Position numbers and translations under genes: made by a program. A DNA stretch of 47,326 bases from an uncultured Flavobacteriales bacterium (GTDB lineage: Bacteria; Bacteroidota; Bacteroidia; Palsa-965): NCBI GenBank assembly GCA_903873905.1, contig CAIQQJ010000176.1, positions 1 through 47,326 of the forward strand, read 5' to 3'. Shown here one piece after another: positions 1-8,675 of the stretch; within the stretch, counting starts at the first letter, position 1; each line of letters begins with the position of its first letter. The notes under the pieces were generated by a model. It saw only the letters and a program-made list of their open reading frames with translations. It made no database searches and was not told the origin of the DNA.

Positions 1-213
1 ACGAAACAGCAAGTTCCTTCGCGGAATGGCATGCTGATGATAATTTGTAGAAAATATTTTTTATTTTTTTGAAGCACGTCATCGTCTTGTTCTAGAAACA
101 CTTCACCTGCTTTCCGCTTTTGCATGGCAACCGCTGCAATCAGGGCTATTTTAGAACATCGCAGTATTTACTTCACGAGATGCAAACAAGAAAAATTTGT
201 GAAGGAGAAAAAA
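1..213. other. left edge, no secure gene
   Basis: Nothing here can be called firmly. A minus-strand frame opens at an ATG at 125..123 (MQKRKAGEVF...) and stays open to the left edge, about 42 codons, so it could be the start of a gene that continues outside the window. I do not recognise the translation and there is no clear promoter, so it is left uncalled. Confidence 0.3.
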
Positions 214-957
214 CTAAATCAATCCCGCTTTTTTCAACTTCTCGATATCTTCAGGAGAATCCACCGACAAGGTTTCGAATGCTGTGAAAGCAGTTCTGAT
301 TTTGTAACCGTTTTCAAGCCATCGCAATTGTTCAAGCGATTCCGCAACTTCCAATTTTCCCTGTGGTAATGCAGTAAGTTGTTGCAAAATATCTGTGCGA
401 TAACCGTAGATGCCGATGTGCTTGTAGAACAAATTTTTCTCCAGCCATTTTGATTTTTCTACGCCACGAATGAATGGAATAGGGGAGCGCGAAAAATACA
501 TTCCGTTTCCATGGATATCCAAAACAACTTTCATTGTATTTGCATTATCAAGATCAGAAGGATCAGATAATTTCTTCACCAACGTTCCAATTTCAATTTC
601 CGGATTTGTGAAAAGTTCCGCAAGCAAATCAATTTGCTCTGGTAAAATAAAAGGCTCGTCGCCCTGAATATTGATTACGGCATTCCAATTCCCCGCAACT
701 TTTTTCACCGCCTCTGCACAACGATCCGTTCCACTTTGATGTTGGTCTGACGTCATCACAACATTACCGCCAAACTTTTTTATTTCATCAGCAATTCGTT
801 CATCATCCGTTGCAACAAAAACCGCTGCAAGTTTCGAAGATTTTTTTGCTTGCTCGTATACCCTACGAATCATTGTTTTTCCTCCAATATCAATGAGCGG
901 TTTGCCCGGAAAACGGGTTGAAGCAAATCGAGCTGGAATGATTCCTAAAATGGACAT
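214..957 (-). CDS. kdsB: 3-deoxy-manno-octulosonate cytidylyltransferase (CMP-Kdo synthetase)
   Basis: Cytosolic enzyme that activates Kdo with CTP to CMP-Kdo, the donor for the LPS inner core. The 247-residue protein has the usual family length. It opens with the nucleotide-binding motif IIPARFASTRFPGKPL, has the family motif VINIQGDEPF near residue 95, and YFSRSPIPF further on. The ATG at 957 is chosen because it places the IPAR motif at residues 5-8. A TTG at 1020 would add 21 residues with no family likeness. It lies 28 nt downstream of a small membrane-protein gene on the same strand, so the two are probably cotranscribed. Its presence implies a Gram-negative cell with Kdo-containing LPS. 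Known from the family: Mg2+-dependent cytidylyl transfer. I see no damage to the gene. Confidence 0.96.
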   Translation of the reverse strand: MSILGIIPARFASTRFPGKPLIDIGGKTMIRRVYEQAKKSSKLAAVFVATDDERIADEIKKFGGNVVMTSDQHQSGTDRCAEAVKKVAGNWNAVINIQGDEPFILPEQIDLLAELFTNPEIEIGTLVKKLSDPSDLDNANTMKVVLDIHGNGMYFSRSPIPFIRGVEKSKWLEKNLFYKHIGIYGYRTDILQQLTALPQGKLEVAESLEQLRWLENGYKIRTAFTAFETLSVDSPEDIEKLKKAGLI

Positions 958-985
958 GGTGAAATTATTGGGTGAAGGTAATAAT

Positions 986-1219
986 TCAGGACGCTTTTTT
1001 GAGCAAACCATAAATGGCAACAGCGCACCAAATCATTTCAAGAATGACAAACGGAATGGCATGGATTAGAATTGCACCATAACAAGCTAGCCCGGCACCA
1101 GCCAGATTCAGCAAATTATAAGTTTTGTCCTGTTGTTTCGTTTTGCCAATAGTCAATAGAATAAAGGCAAGCAGAATCAAACTAACGCCTGCTGAATTGA
1201 TGATGTTTGGTAAATCCAT
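986..1219 (-). CDS. small conserved inner-membrane protein, CBU_0592-like
   Basis: A 77-residue protein made almost wholly of hydrophobic helices: about residues 7-24 (INSAGVSLILLAFILLTIG), then a short polar stretch GKTKQQDKTYN, then two more helices to near the C-terminus. The pattern resembles the small CBU_0592-type membrane proteins that are widespread and of unknown function; this likeness is from memory of the pattern, not a search. The ATG at 1219 is the only sensible start. The gene precedes kdsB by 28 nt on the same strand. That points to shared transcription, but no functional link to Kdo synthesis can be inferred from the sequence. Confidence 0.75.
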   Translation of the reverse strand: MDLPNIINSAGVSLILLAFILLTIGKTKQQDKTYNLLNLAGAGLACYGAILIHAIPFVILEMIWCAVAIYGLLKKAS

Positions 1220-1243
1220 TTTTAAATTGAGTTAATAAAAATA

Positions 1244-1273
1244 AAAAGACATTCTATTTATTGAATGTCTTTT
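1244..1273 (-). terminator. intrinsic terminator of the SBBP-repeat gene
   Basis: Perfect 11-bp stem, AAAAGACATTC (1244-1254) with its complement at 1263-1273, and an 8-nt loop. It begins 16 nt past the stop of the minus-strand gene at 1290. Read on the minus strand, the stem ends in a T-run that continues as a T-rich stretch. Confidence 0.8.
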
Positions 1274-1289
1274 AAGAATTGAATACGCA

Positions 1290-3809
1290 TTATTTATCAA
1301 TGACCATTCTACGAGAGAAAGTACTCCCATCCTCAAGCGTAATCATCACAAAATAAATTCCTGAATCAGAAAGAAGTTCGAACGTTGTTGTGCTAATTCC
1401 ATTCGAAGCAATTTCTTTTGCAAAAACCTTTTGTCCTGCAACATTGTATATTTCAATTGTTGCGCTCATTCCCTTTTGATCGAATTCCGCAGTGAATATT
1501 CCATTATTCGGATTCGGGAAAAGATTAATCAGATTTGAACTGCTGAGTTCATTCATTCCTACATCAACCATGGTATAAGGAGAAGAAAAAGCTTGACAGC
1601 CATTTGCATCTGTTGTTACAACGTAATAACTTCCGTTTTGTGTTGGTGTGTAGGATTGCGATGTTGCACCAGGAATTAAAACGGAATTAAAATACCATTG
1701 ATAAGTTGTTGCGGAAGTTGATGTCAATACGGCAATGTTGCGCGAAATAATGGGAACAGAAGGAAGTGGAAACAAAGAAACTGCAACGGTGTCTGAACCC
1801 ATGCATCCATTTCCGTCAGTACCGTAAACAATGTAAGTTGTGTTTGAAGTTGGACCAGCCATCGGACATGCAATGGTTGTGTCACTTAATCCAAAAGAGG
1901 GTGTCCATGCATAAGTCAATCCTCCTGTTGCGCATAGTGCAACGGAAGTGCTTTGACAAACACCAACATCATTTCCTGCAAAAATTATAGGAGGAAGATT
2001 CGCAATAACATTGATCGAAGTGATTCCGTCGCAACCAATAGAATTTGTGATCGTAACGGTATATGTTCCTGTAGTATCAACTGTAATACTTTGGTTCGTT
2101 GATCCTGTATTCCATAAATAAGTTACAATGCCGTTAGTGGTGTCTACTGCAGTTAACATGACGGAATCTCCCATGCAAAATGATGCAGGTCCATTGGTTT
2201 GAATTTGTGGTCCTGGTAAAGGGAAAACAGTAATGTTAACCGTGTCAACATCAATACAACCATACTGATTTCTCAAATGAAGAACATATGAAATGGTAGA
2301 CGATGGAGTGGCAATAGGATTTGCAATGTTTGATTGGTTTAGATAAGTGGAAGGTGTCCACCAAACGGAATCAATTGCTCCATAAGAAGATTGCGCATGT
2401 AATTGAACATTTGCACCAAGACAAATTGAAGTGTCATTGGAAGCACTTGCAGTAAGTTGACAATATTTCACCACTGCATAATCTTCATTCGTACCAAGTC
2501 CTTTTGACATTCCAGCAACATAGATTTCAGCTGTTGGTCCAATTGCTATTGCGTAGGCTTGATCAGAATTGTTTCCGGGTCCATTATATTTTACGATCCA
2601 AGAAGTGTCACCATTCGCTTCATATTTTATAGTGAGAAAATTATTGTTGGAAGCATTCGCATAGCTAAAGCCAGTTACGAAAATTCTGTTTGAACTATCT
2701 GCAGCAATTGCAGTTCCTTCATCATAATTCACAGCGCCTCCATCAAAACGTCTTATCCAAATTGAATTTCCATTTGTTCCATTGTATAGGATGGTAGCGC
2801 AATCTTCGGCCGTTTGTGCTGTGCCAATTGAATGTCCAGTAACAGCAACATTTCCTGAAGGAGTAAGTGTAATAGCAGTAGCCTCATCCACATCACTCGA
2901 AGGACCATCATAAATACTTGCCCATTGTTGTGTTCCAGCAGCATTGATTTTGATTGTTACGTAACTGTAATTTGTAGTTCCAATCAAATCTCGAGCATAT
3001 CCCGTTAGAAAAACATTTTGTGCTGCGTCAACAACAATATCAGAGCCTGCATCAAAAACACTACCTGGTCCATTGTACCGAGAAACCCATTGTTGAACTC
3101 CTGCGTTATTGTATTTGATGGTTGCTATGTCATTGTCAGTTCCCGTGGTTCCAAAACTACTTCCTGTTACATAAACATTATTAGCAGCATCCAAACAAAT
3201 GGCATAGGCTGTTTCAGTAGCCGTTGAACTGGTGGTGTTACTGTAAACTGTTGCCCATTGTTGAACGCCAGTTGAGTTGTATTTTAGGGTAACATAATTT
3301 GCATTGCTCGTTGTCGTTTTTGTTCCTCCGCATACATAAACATTTCCGGAACCATCGAGGGCAAGATCATAACCTTCATCAAAACCACTTGCCGTTCCAT
3401 TGTAACGTGTTGCCCATTGTTGAACTCCTAATGGATTATATTTTATTGTTACGATATCGTAATTCGCCGCAAGGCCAGCACTGTATCCAGTTACATAAAT
3501 GTTGCCTGTTGCATCAACTCTTATTTGACGCGCTTCATCATAACCATTTCCTGGACCATTATAAGGAGTTGTCCATTGTTGAATCCCATTTGCATCAAAC
3601 TTTACAGTAACAATATCAAAATTGGTTCCGTTCCAACTTGTACCTACCACAAAAGAGTTGCCTGCTGCATCAACAACCATTGACTTTGCGCGGTCAATGT
3701 TACTTCCTGCACTTGTATAACGACCAACCCATTGAACATTTATTTGTGAATGGACTGAACAAGAAATTATTAGTGCGGCAATTAAGCCGATAAGTGATTT
3801 GCGAATCAT
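1290..3809 (-). CDS. secreted SBBP-repeat beta-propeller protein with T9SS type A sorting domain
   Basis: An 839-residue exported protein. Residues 1-21 form a signal peptide ending CSVHSQ. Residues 25 to about 450 are tandem SBBP-type repeats of roughly 55 residues with the pattern NVYVTG...DIATIKYN..GVQQW...YNGPG, which should fold as a propeller or similar beta solenoid. Then come two or three Ig-like segments with cysteine pairs and aromatic-rich strands (about 455-745). The last 80 residues are a type A T9SS sorting domain: NLFPNPNNGIFTAEF, VAGQKVF, GIYFVMI, RRMVIDK. The protein is therefore expected to cross the outer membrane by T9SS and be anchored at the surface or released. The repetitive DNA reflects the repeated GVQQW motif. 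The gene is monocistronic, with its own promoter upstream and a strong terminator downstream. Function beyond a surface or extracellular role is unknown. Confidence 0.92.
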   Translation of the reverse strand: MIRKSLIGLIAALIISCSVHSQINVQWVGRYTSAGSNIDRAKSMVVDAAGNSFVVGTSWNGTNFDIVTVKFDANGIQQWTTPYNGPGNGYDEARQIRVDATGNIYVTGYSAGLAANYDIVTIKYNPLGVQQWATRYNGTASGFDEGYDLALDGSGNVYVCGGTKTTTSNANYVTLKYNSTGVQQWATVYSNTTSSTATETAYAICLDAANNVYVTGSSFGTTGTDNDIATIKYNNAGVQQWVSRYNGPGSVFDAGSDIVVDAAQNVFLTGYARDLIGTTNYSYVTIKINAAGTQQWASIYDGPSSDVDEATAITLTPSGNVAVTGHSIGTAQTAEDCATILYNGTNGNSIWIRRFDGGAVNYDEGTAIAADSSNRIFVTGFSYANASNNNFLTIKYEANGDTSWIVKYNGPGNNSDQAYAIAIGPTAEIYVAGMSKGLGTNEDYAVVKYCQLTASASNDTSICLGANVQLHAQSSYGAIDSVWWTPSTYLNQSNIANPIATPSSTISYVLHLRNQYGCIDVDTVNITVFPLPGPQIQTNGPASFCMGDSVMLTAVDTTNGIVTYLWNTGSTNQSITVDTTGTYTVTITNSIGCDGITSINVIANLPPIIFAGNDVGVCQSTSVALCATGGLTYAWTPSFGLSDTTIACPMAGPTSNTTYIVYGTDGNGCMGSDTVAVSLFPLPSVPIISRNIAVLTSTSATTYQWYFNSVLIPGATSQSYTPTQNGSYYVVTTDANGCQAFSSPYTMVDVGMNELSSSNLINLFPNPNNGIFTAEFDQKGMSATIEIYNVAGQKVFAKEIASNGISTTTFELLSDSGIYFVMITLEDGSTFSRRMVIDK

Positions 3810-3835
3810 ATTAGGGTTTGCCTCAAGTTTATATT

Positions 3836-3865
3836 CAAAGATAAAATGTTTACTGAGAAGGTCAA
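3836..3865 (-). promoter_or_regulatory. Bacteroidota-type promoter for the SBBP gene
   Basis: On the minus strand TTG (3865-3863), a 19-nt spacer, then TATCTTTG (3843-3836), an exact TAnnTTTG -7 box. The start codon lies 27 nt downstream at 3809. Inferred from the known Bacteroidota consensus. Confidence 0.65.
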
Positions 3866-3915
3866 GCTAAAAAAAGTATGGAAGTGAATGAAGGATTTGC
3901 GACATTAGCTAAATT

Positions 3916-4368
3916 ATGCGACGTTCCATCATCCCAATAATAATTGCTTTTGTGGTACTTCTTTCTGCTGGAGGAATTGTCACCTATATTTTTTTTCAGC
4001 GAGAACGTCAGTTTGTGAAAGTGGAAATTCCTCCTTCTTATCTTGAAACAGTAGATACATCAAGGTTTAGCGTGACACCGATTTTACTCAAAAGAAATTA
4101 TCCAGATGATAGTTTGCTGGTATTTTTCCCTAATAATCAATCGAAATCACAAGTGTTTCTCTATGATCAAGCAAATTATAATCGACTTCTTTTTGGTGAT
4201 CACCACGGGGTTCCAATGTTCTTAACGGATCAAGAAGGGCTAACGGCAATTTATGGTCGTCCTGTAATTAATCTTTCAAGATTTCCAGTCGGCAAATATT
4301 ATGTGCATGTTACCGCATGTGATTTTGGCGGTTTTCTCCAATTGAATATTAGTGATTCTTTGCGTTGA
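3916..4368 (+). CDS. membrane-anchored protein of unknown function
   Basis: A 150-residue protein not recognised. Residues 5-26 form one membrane helix or uncleaved signal (IIPIIIAFVVLLSAGGIVTYIFF), followed by positive residues RER and a soluble part predicted to be beta-rich and to face the periplasm. It contains PVINLSRFPVGKYYVHVTAC near the C-terminus, a strand pattern like the last strands of small beta-sandwich domains. The ATG at 3916 directly precedes the hydrophobic helix. A GACATTAG sequence 7 nt upstream of the start resembles the -7 boxes elsewhere in the window. It lies between a divergent SBBP gene and the adhesin operon, 128 nt before the latter, with a separate promoter between them. 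Confidence 0.65.
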   Translation: MRRSIIPIIIAFVVLLSAGGIVTYIFFQRERQFVKVEIPPSYLETVDTSRFSVTPILLKRNYPDDSLLVFFPNNQSKSQVFLYDQANYNRLLFGDHHGVPMFLTDQEGLTAIYGRPVINLSRFPVGKYYVHVTACDFGGFLQLNISDSLR

Positions 4369-4430
4369 ATTATTCTATATAGAAATTCAAAGCGACTCCA
4401 CGAATATAATTTTCCCAAAAATTTCTGAAA

Positions 4431-4460
4431 TTGCTACTTTCCCCAATTGTTGTATCTTAG
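4431..4460 (+). promoter_or_regulatory. promoter of the adhesin/PorP/OmpA operon
   Basis: TTG (4431-4433), 19-nt spacer, TATCTTAG (4453-4460), near the Bacteroidota TAnnTTTG box. The adhesin ATG follows 36 nt later. Confidence 0.55.
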
Positions 4461-4496
4461 TCACGGCAGATCCCAAAACCATCCTGCATATTTTCA

Positions 4497-7400
4497 ATGA
4501 GAAGGATTCCCCTACTATGTCTGGCATTGCTATGCTCGCTATTTGCTAATGCAACTCACATTGTCGGCGGTTCGCTGACTTACTCTCATCTTGGAGGCGC
4601 GACTTACAGAATTACGCTCAAGATGTATCGAGATTGCCGACCAACCAGCGTATTTTTTCCCGCCTCCGTTACGATTGAAATTCGTGATGTGAATGGGAAT
4701 AATTTTTCACCTACTAAGGCCCTCACAATTCCATTTACAACTTCAACTATGGTCAATCCATATATTGATACTTGTGCCGTGAACCCTGGAATTTGTCTCG
4801 AAGAAGCTTCTTATGTTGCTGTAGTAAATAATCTTCCTCCTCAAACCGGTGGATATCAACTTTATTATAATTATTGCTGCAGAAATAATTCGCTTACGAA
4901 TGTTGTCAATCCACTTAATGTCGGCGAGGGATGGTATACACACATTCCCGATGAATCAGCTTTGATTACGGATGATAGTCCTGTTTGGGTAAATCCTCCT
5001 CCTGTTTTCGTTTGCCAGGGAAATCCTATCAATTTCAATCATGGCGCTACTGATGCAAATGGAGATTCACTGCATTATTCTTGGTACAATGTTTCAGATC
5101 AAAATCCTCCAACTTTTCCTGGTGGAATTGCAACATTCACTCCTATTCCTTGGGTAGCAGGATTTGGTCCCAACAATCCTTGTGGAGGTCCCAATCTTAC
5201 CATGAATCCAAACACTGGATTTATTTCAGGTGTTCCAACTATGATTGGACAATTTGTTGCAGGAATAAAATGTGAGGAATTTAGAAATGGTGTGAAAATC
5301 GGAGAAATTCTTCGAGATTTCCAATTCAACGTAATTTTTTGTCCGCCTGTAGCACAAGCAAGTTTAGCTGCACCAGTAGGCGTTTGTTCCGGTAGCAATG
5401 TTCAATTCATTAATACAAGTGATCCCGCCAATAACTATTTCTGGAATTTTGGAGATGGAACAACCCTAGCCGATACATCTCATTTGCTCCAACCGAATTA
5501 TACTTATCCAGGTCTTGGCCCTTATACGGTTACGCTTGTTATCAATGTGGGGACTGCCTGTGCTGATACTGCTACACAAATTGTTCAGTTGTCTTTTGTT
5601 ACAACTTCCATGACACCTTCAAATGATAGTGCTTGTGTTGGGCAGCCCGTATTGTTTACCGACAATTCTGTTCCTTCACCGAATTCCACACTTTCAAGTT
5701 ATTGGTGGGACTTTGGTGATATGAGTACTTCCACTCTGCAAAATCCTTCGCACACCTATGGATCAAGTGGAACATATGTGGTTTTTCATTCTGCAACAAA
5801 TAGTTTGGGCTGTAATGACACCATTTCGCAATCCATCGTTGTTCTTGCTGCGCCTATTGCGCTTGCAGGAAATGACACGTTTGCTTGTACCAACAATTCT
5901 ACTTTTGGTCTTGGCGGAAATGTACTGAATGCTACCGGTGGAATTTGGGCTGGGTCAGGAACCTTTACACCGAACCCAACAGTTCTAAATGCAACGTATA
6001 CACCAACTCTAGCAGAAATAGCTGCAGGATTTACGTACCTCACTTTGACCACTACAGGATATTCACTTTGTAATCAAAATGTGGATTCTGTAAGAATTGA
6101 TTTTACACCAGGCCCAACTTCAAATGTAGGACCTGACATTATCGTTTGTCGTGATACTCCTTCTGTGGCTGTTTGTGCAACTATTACACTTGCAACAGGG
6201 GGTATTTGGTCAACATCAGGTTGTGGTGCATTTGCAAATCCCAACTTGCTTTGCACTTCCTACACGCCATGTCTAGCAGACCAAACCTCAGGACAGGTGT
6301 GGTTGTATTTTACTACAACAGTCGGAAATGGATCTTGCTTCCCTGAAACAGATACGTTGGTGCTTTTCTTAACACCACCACCAAATATTTCTGCAGGTGG
6401 ACCAGATTCTGCTTGTAGTAATCTTCCTTTTTCAATAACCGCTTCAACAGCAACAGGAGTTGGATATTGGAGTACAAGTGGTGATGGAACTTTCCCATTG
6501 GGAGATTCACTTTTGACAACGAACTATTTGCCGGGCACAGGAGATTTGGCAACAGGAAGTGTCATGATCATTTTCAATTCGCTGAATAACGGTGGATGTC
6601 AACAACAACATGATACTTTGTTTGTAACCATTATTCCTGCACCGAATGCACAATTTACTGCGGTAAGTGAATGTCCAGGAGTGCCAATTCAATTTACCGA
6701 TTTGTCAACTTCCGTAACATCAATTGTTTCATGGAATTGGAATTTCGGAAATCCTCCAACGAATAATACTTCAGCGCTGCAAAATCCAAGTCATACTTAT
6801 CCTGGTGGAGGATCCTATAATGTGACGCTAGTCGTTACCTCCACCAATGGTTGTCCTGACACTGCAATAATTCCAACACAGGTTTTTCCAAATCCTATTC
6901 CTGCTTTTACAACAAATGGTAACTGTTTGAATGACGGAACTGTATTTACGGACAATTCCACAATTGCTTCAGGAAGTGTTGTTGCATGGCAATGGGAATT
7001 TGGAGATGGAAACAATGGAATTGGAACTCCTGTTTCTCATATTTATGGATCATCTGCAACCTATAACGTAACCTTGATTGCAACTTCAGATCATGGTTGT
7101 GTGGATTCCATTACAATGCCATTAATTATTCATCCTTCACCAACAGCTTCATTTTATGCCACTCCGCCAACTGTTGCAAACGTGAATGAAAATGTACATT
7201 TTACAGATCAATCCTATTCAAATATAATTGCATGGTTGTGGAATTTTGGGGATTCAAGTAGTGTTGTTACACAACAAAATCCTGATCATTCCTGGCCGAA
7301 TGCGGGTGTTTTTCCAATTACATTAATAGTTGCTGATTCAAATGGGTGCACCGATACACTTGTTCAGGATTATCTCATCACTTCACCGCCTATTGTCCCT

Positions 7401-7655
7401 TCTGGCTTCTCTCCAAATGGCGACAATCAAAATGATTTTTTCTGGGTTCGAGGTGGTCCTTTCAAGGAACTTGAATTGCGCATTTACAATAATTGGGGAG
7501 AATTGATTTACGTTGGTACAGAACAACATCCTGGTTGGGATGGAAAACGTGATGGCATTCCGCAACCAATCGGAGTTTATGTTTACACGGTTTATGCAAT
7601 GACGCCAGATGGTGTAGAACATCATTTGTCTGGCGACGTAACACTACTGCGATAA
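4497..7655 (+). CDS. giant PKD-repeat surface protein with T9SS type B (gliding motility) C-terminal domain
   Basis: A 1052-residue secreted protein, probably an adhesin. Residues 1-19 are a signal peptide (LPLLCLALLCSLFANA-like), followed by the conserved start THIVGGSLTY of large Bacteroidota surface proteins and a domain to about residue 260. Five PKD-type domains are marked by WNFGDGT, WWDFGDM, WNWNFG, WQWEFGDGN and WLWNFGDSS. Between the second and third lie three related segments with GGIWAGSGTFTPNP, GGIWSTSGCGAF and VGYWSTSGDGTF. The last 85 residues are a type B sorting domain: PSGFSPNGDNQNDFFWVRG, LRIYNNWGELIY, GWDGKRDG, GVYVYTVYA. The domain is secreted by T9SS, and in Flavobacterium such proteins depend on SprF-type partners. 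The next gene, 3 nt downstream, is a PorP/SprF, which fits. Substrate or ligand is not visible. Confidence 0.93.
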   Translation: MRRIPLLCLALLCSLFANATHIVGGSLTYSHLGGATYRITLKMYRDCRPTSVFFPASVTIEIRDVNGNNFSPTKALTIPFTTSTMVNPYIDTCAVNPGICLEEASYVAVVNNLPPQTGGYQLYYNYCCRNNSLTNVVNPLNVGEGWYTHIPDESALITDDSPVWVNPPPVFVCQGNPINFNHGATDANGDSLHYSWYNVSDQNPPTFPGGIATFTPIPWVAGFGPNNPCGGPNLTMNPNTGFISGVPTMIGQFVAGIKCEEFRNGVKIGEILRDFQFNVIFCPPVAQASLAAPVGVCSGSNVQFINTSDPANNYFWNFGDGTTLADTSHLLQPNYTYPGLGPYTVTLVINVGTACADTATQIVQLSFVTTSMTPSNDSACVGQPVLFTDNSVPSPNSTLSSYWWDFGDMSTSTLQNPSHTYGSSGTYVVFHSATNSLGCNDTISQSIVVLAAPIALAGNDTFACTNNSTFGLGGNVLNATGGIWAGSGTFTPNPTVLNATYTPTLAEIAAGFTYLTLTTTGYSLCNQNVDSVRIDFTPGPTSNVGPDIIVCRDTPSVAVCATITLATGGIWSTSGCGAFANPNLLCTSYTPCLADQTSGQVWLYFTTTVGNGSCFPETDTLVLFLTPPPNISAGGPDSACSNLPFSITASTATGVGYWSTSGDGTFPLGDSLLTTNYLPGTGDLATGSVMIIFNSLNNGGCQQQHDTLFVTIIPAPNAQFTAVSECPGVPIQFTDLSTSVTSIVSWNWNFGNPPTNNTSALQNPSHTYPGGGSYNVTLVVTSTNGCPDTAIIPTQVFPNPIPAFTTNGNCLNDGTVFTDNSTIASGSVVAWQWEFGDGNNGIGTPVSHIYGSSATYNVTLIATSDHGCVDSITMPLIIHPSPTASFYATPPTVANVNENVHFTDQSYSNIIAWLWNFGDSSSVVTQQNPDHSWPNAGVFPITLIVADSNGCTDTLVQDYLITSPPIVPSGFSPNGDNQNDFFWVRGGPFKELELRIYNNWGELIYVGTEQHPGWDGKRDGIPQPIGVYVYTVYAMTPDGVEHHLSGDVTLLR

Positions 7656-7658
7656 TTT

Positions 7659-8675
7659 ATGAGTTTTCAAAAAAATAAAATGATCAAAAGGATTCTTCTT
7701 TCAGGTTTACTTGCGTTGGTGATGTTGCAGTCATCAGCACAGGATTTTCACTTGACGCATTATGATGCAGCGAAGATTTATTTGAATCCTGCAATGACAG
7801 GAATGTTCGATGGTTATTATCGCATCACTGCAAATTATCGCAATCAATGGAGCGCTCTTACTAGAAATCCATTTCAAACGGCAGCAGTTGCATTTGATAT
7901 GCCTATCAAACGTTATGGTGCTGGAATTCAAATCATGAATGACCGTGCTGGTTTTGGAAATTTTGATGTGCTTCAAATTAATTTATCCGGCTCTTACGAT
8001 TTGCAATTGGATAAGAAAAATATCCATCATCTTGCTTTTGGAATGGAAGCAGGCGTGATTCAAAAAAGCGTTGATTACGGAAAATTGTCTTGGGACAACC
8101 AATACACAACAATTGACGGAGGAAGTTTTGATATGGCAATGCCAAGTGGAGAATCTGGTTATGTTGAACGAAAATATTTGCTAGACATCAGTGCAGGCGG
8201 TTTGTATTATTATGCAAAAGAATCATCTCGAATAAATCCTTTTGTTGGATTTTCCGCATTTCATTTGAATCGACCAACAGAATCATTCTATGGTATTGAT
8301 AATAAATTGCCGATTCACTACATCCTTCACGTTGGTGCACGCATTGGTATTAATGAACGTTTGCAATTGCAACCACGTTTTCTTTACATGGCACAAACTA
8401 ATGCACAAGAAATGGTTTTTGGTTTGCAAGCAAATATTTTTCTGCCAAATTCCGAATCGTATTTGATCGTTGGACCAAGTTTCCGCTCTTCAAAAGATGC
8501 ATTCATCATGGAAGTTGGTTTGAAGAACGGCCCATTCACTTATCGAATGAGTTACGATGTGAATACTTCAACTTTAAAACCAGCTACCAACAATCGCGGA
8601 GGAATTGAGTTTTCCGTGATTTATATTGCTAAAAGAAAAACTCCTGTTGTAGCACCCAATTGCCCGAGATTATGA
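7659..8675 (+). CDS. PorP/SprF family type IX secretion outer-membrane protein
   Basis: A 338-residue outer-membrane beta-barrel. After a signal peptide (MIKRILLSGLLALVMLQSSAQ) comes the family hallmark FHLTHYDAAKIYLNPAMTG, then YRITANYRNQWSAL, FQTAAVAFDMPIK and alternating barrel strands, ending in an aromatic-rich strand region. In known systems PorP binds the PorE lipoprotein, and SprF-type paralogues help export type B cargo such as SprB; this copy sits directly after a type B cargo gene, so the SprF-like role is favoured by context. Two starts are possible: ATG at 7659, 3 nt after the previous stop, or ATG at 7680, which gives a more compact signal peptide. Its stop overlaps the next start (ATGA), so translation of the two is probably coupled. 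Confidence 0.92.
   Translation: MSFQKNKMIKRILLSGLLALVMLQSSAQDFHLTHYDAAKIYLNPAMTGMFDGYYRITANYRNQWSALTRNPFQTAAVAFDMPIKRYGAGIQIMNDRAGFGNFDVLQINLSGSYDLQLDKKNIHHLAFGMEAGVIQKSVDYGKLSWDNQYTTIDGGSFDMAMPSGESGYVERKYLLDISAGGLYYYAKESSRINPFVGFSAFHLNRPTESFYGIDNKLPIHYILHVGARIGINERLQLQPRFLYMAQTNAQEMVFGLQANIFLPNSESYLIVGPSFRSSKDAFIMEVGLKNGPFTYRMSYDVNTSTLKPATNNRGGIEFSVIYIAKRKTPVVAPNCPRL

Noticed and set aside
124-369. plus-strand ORF of 81 codons at the left edge
   Set aside because: It lies opposite the 3' end of kdsB and has no start signal or domain.
2920-3600. regularly spaced repeat of CCATTGTTGAA, at first sight CRISPR-like
   Set aside because: It encodes the GVQQW motif of SBBP repeats in frame, and the spacing follows the protein repeat.
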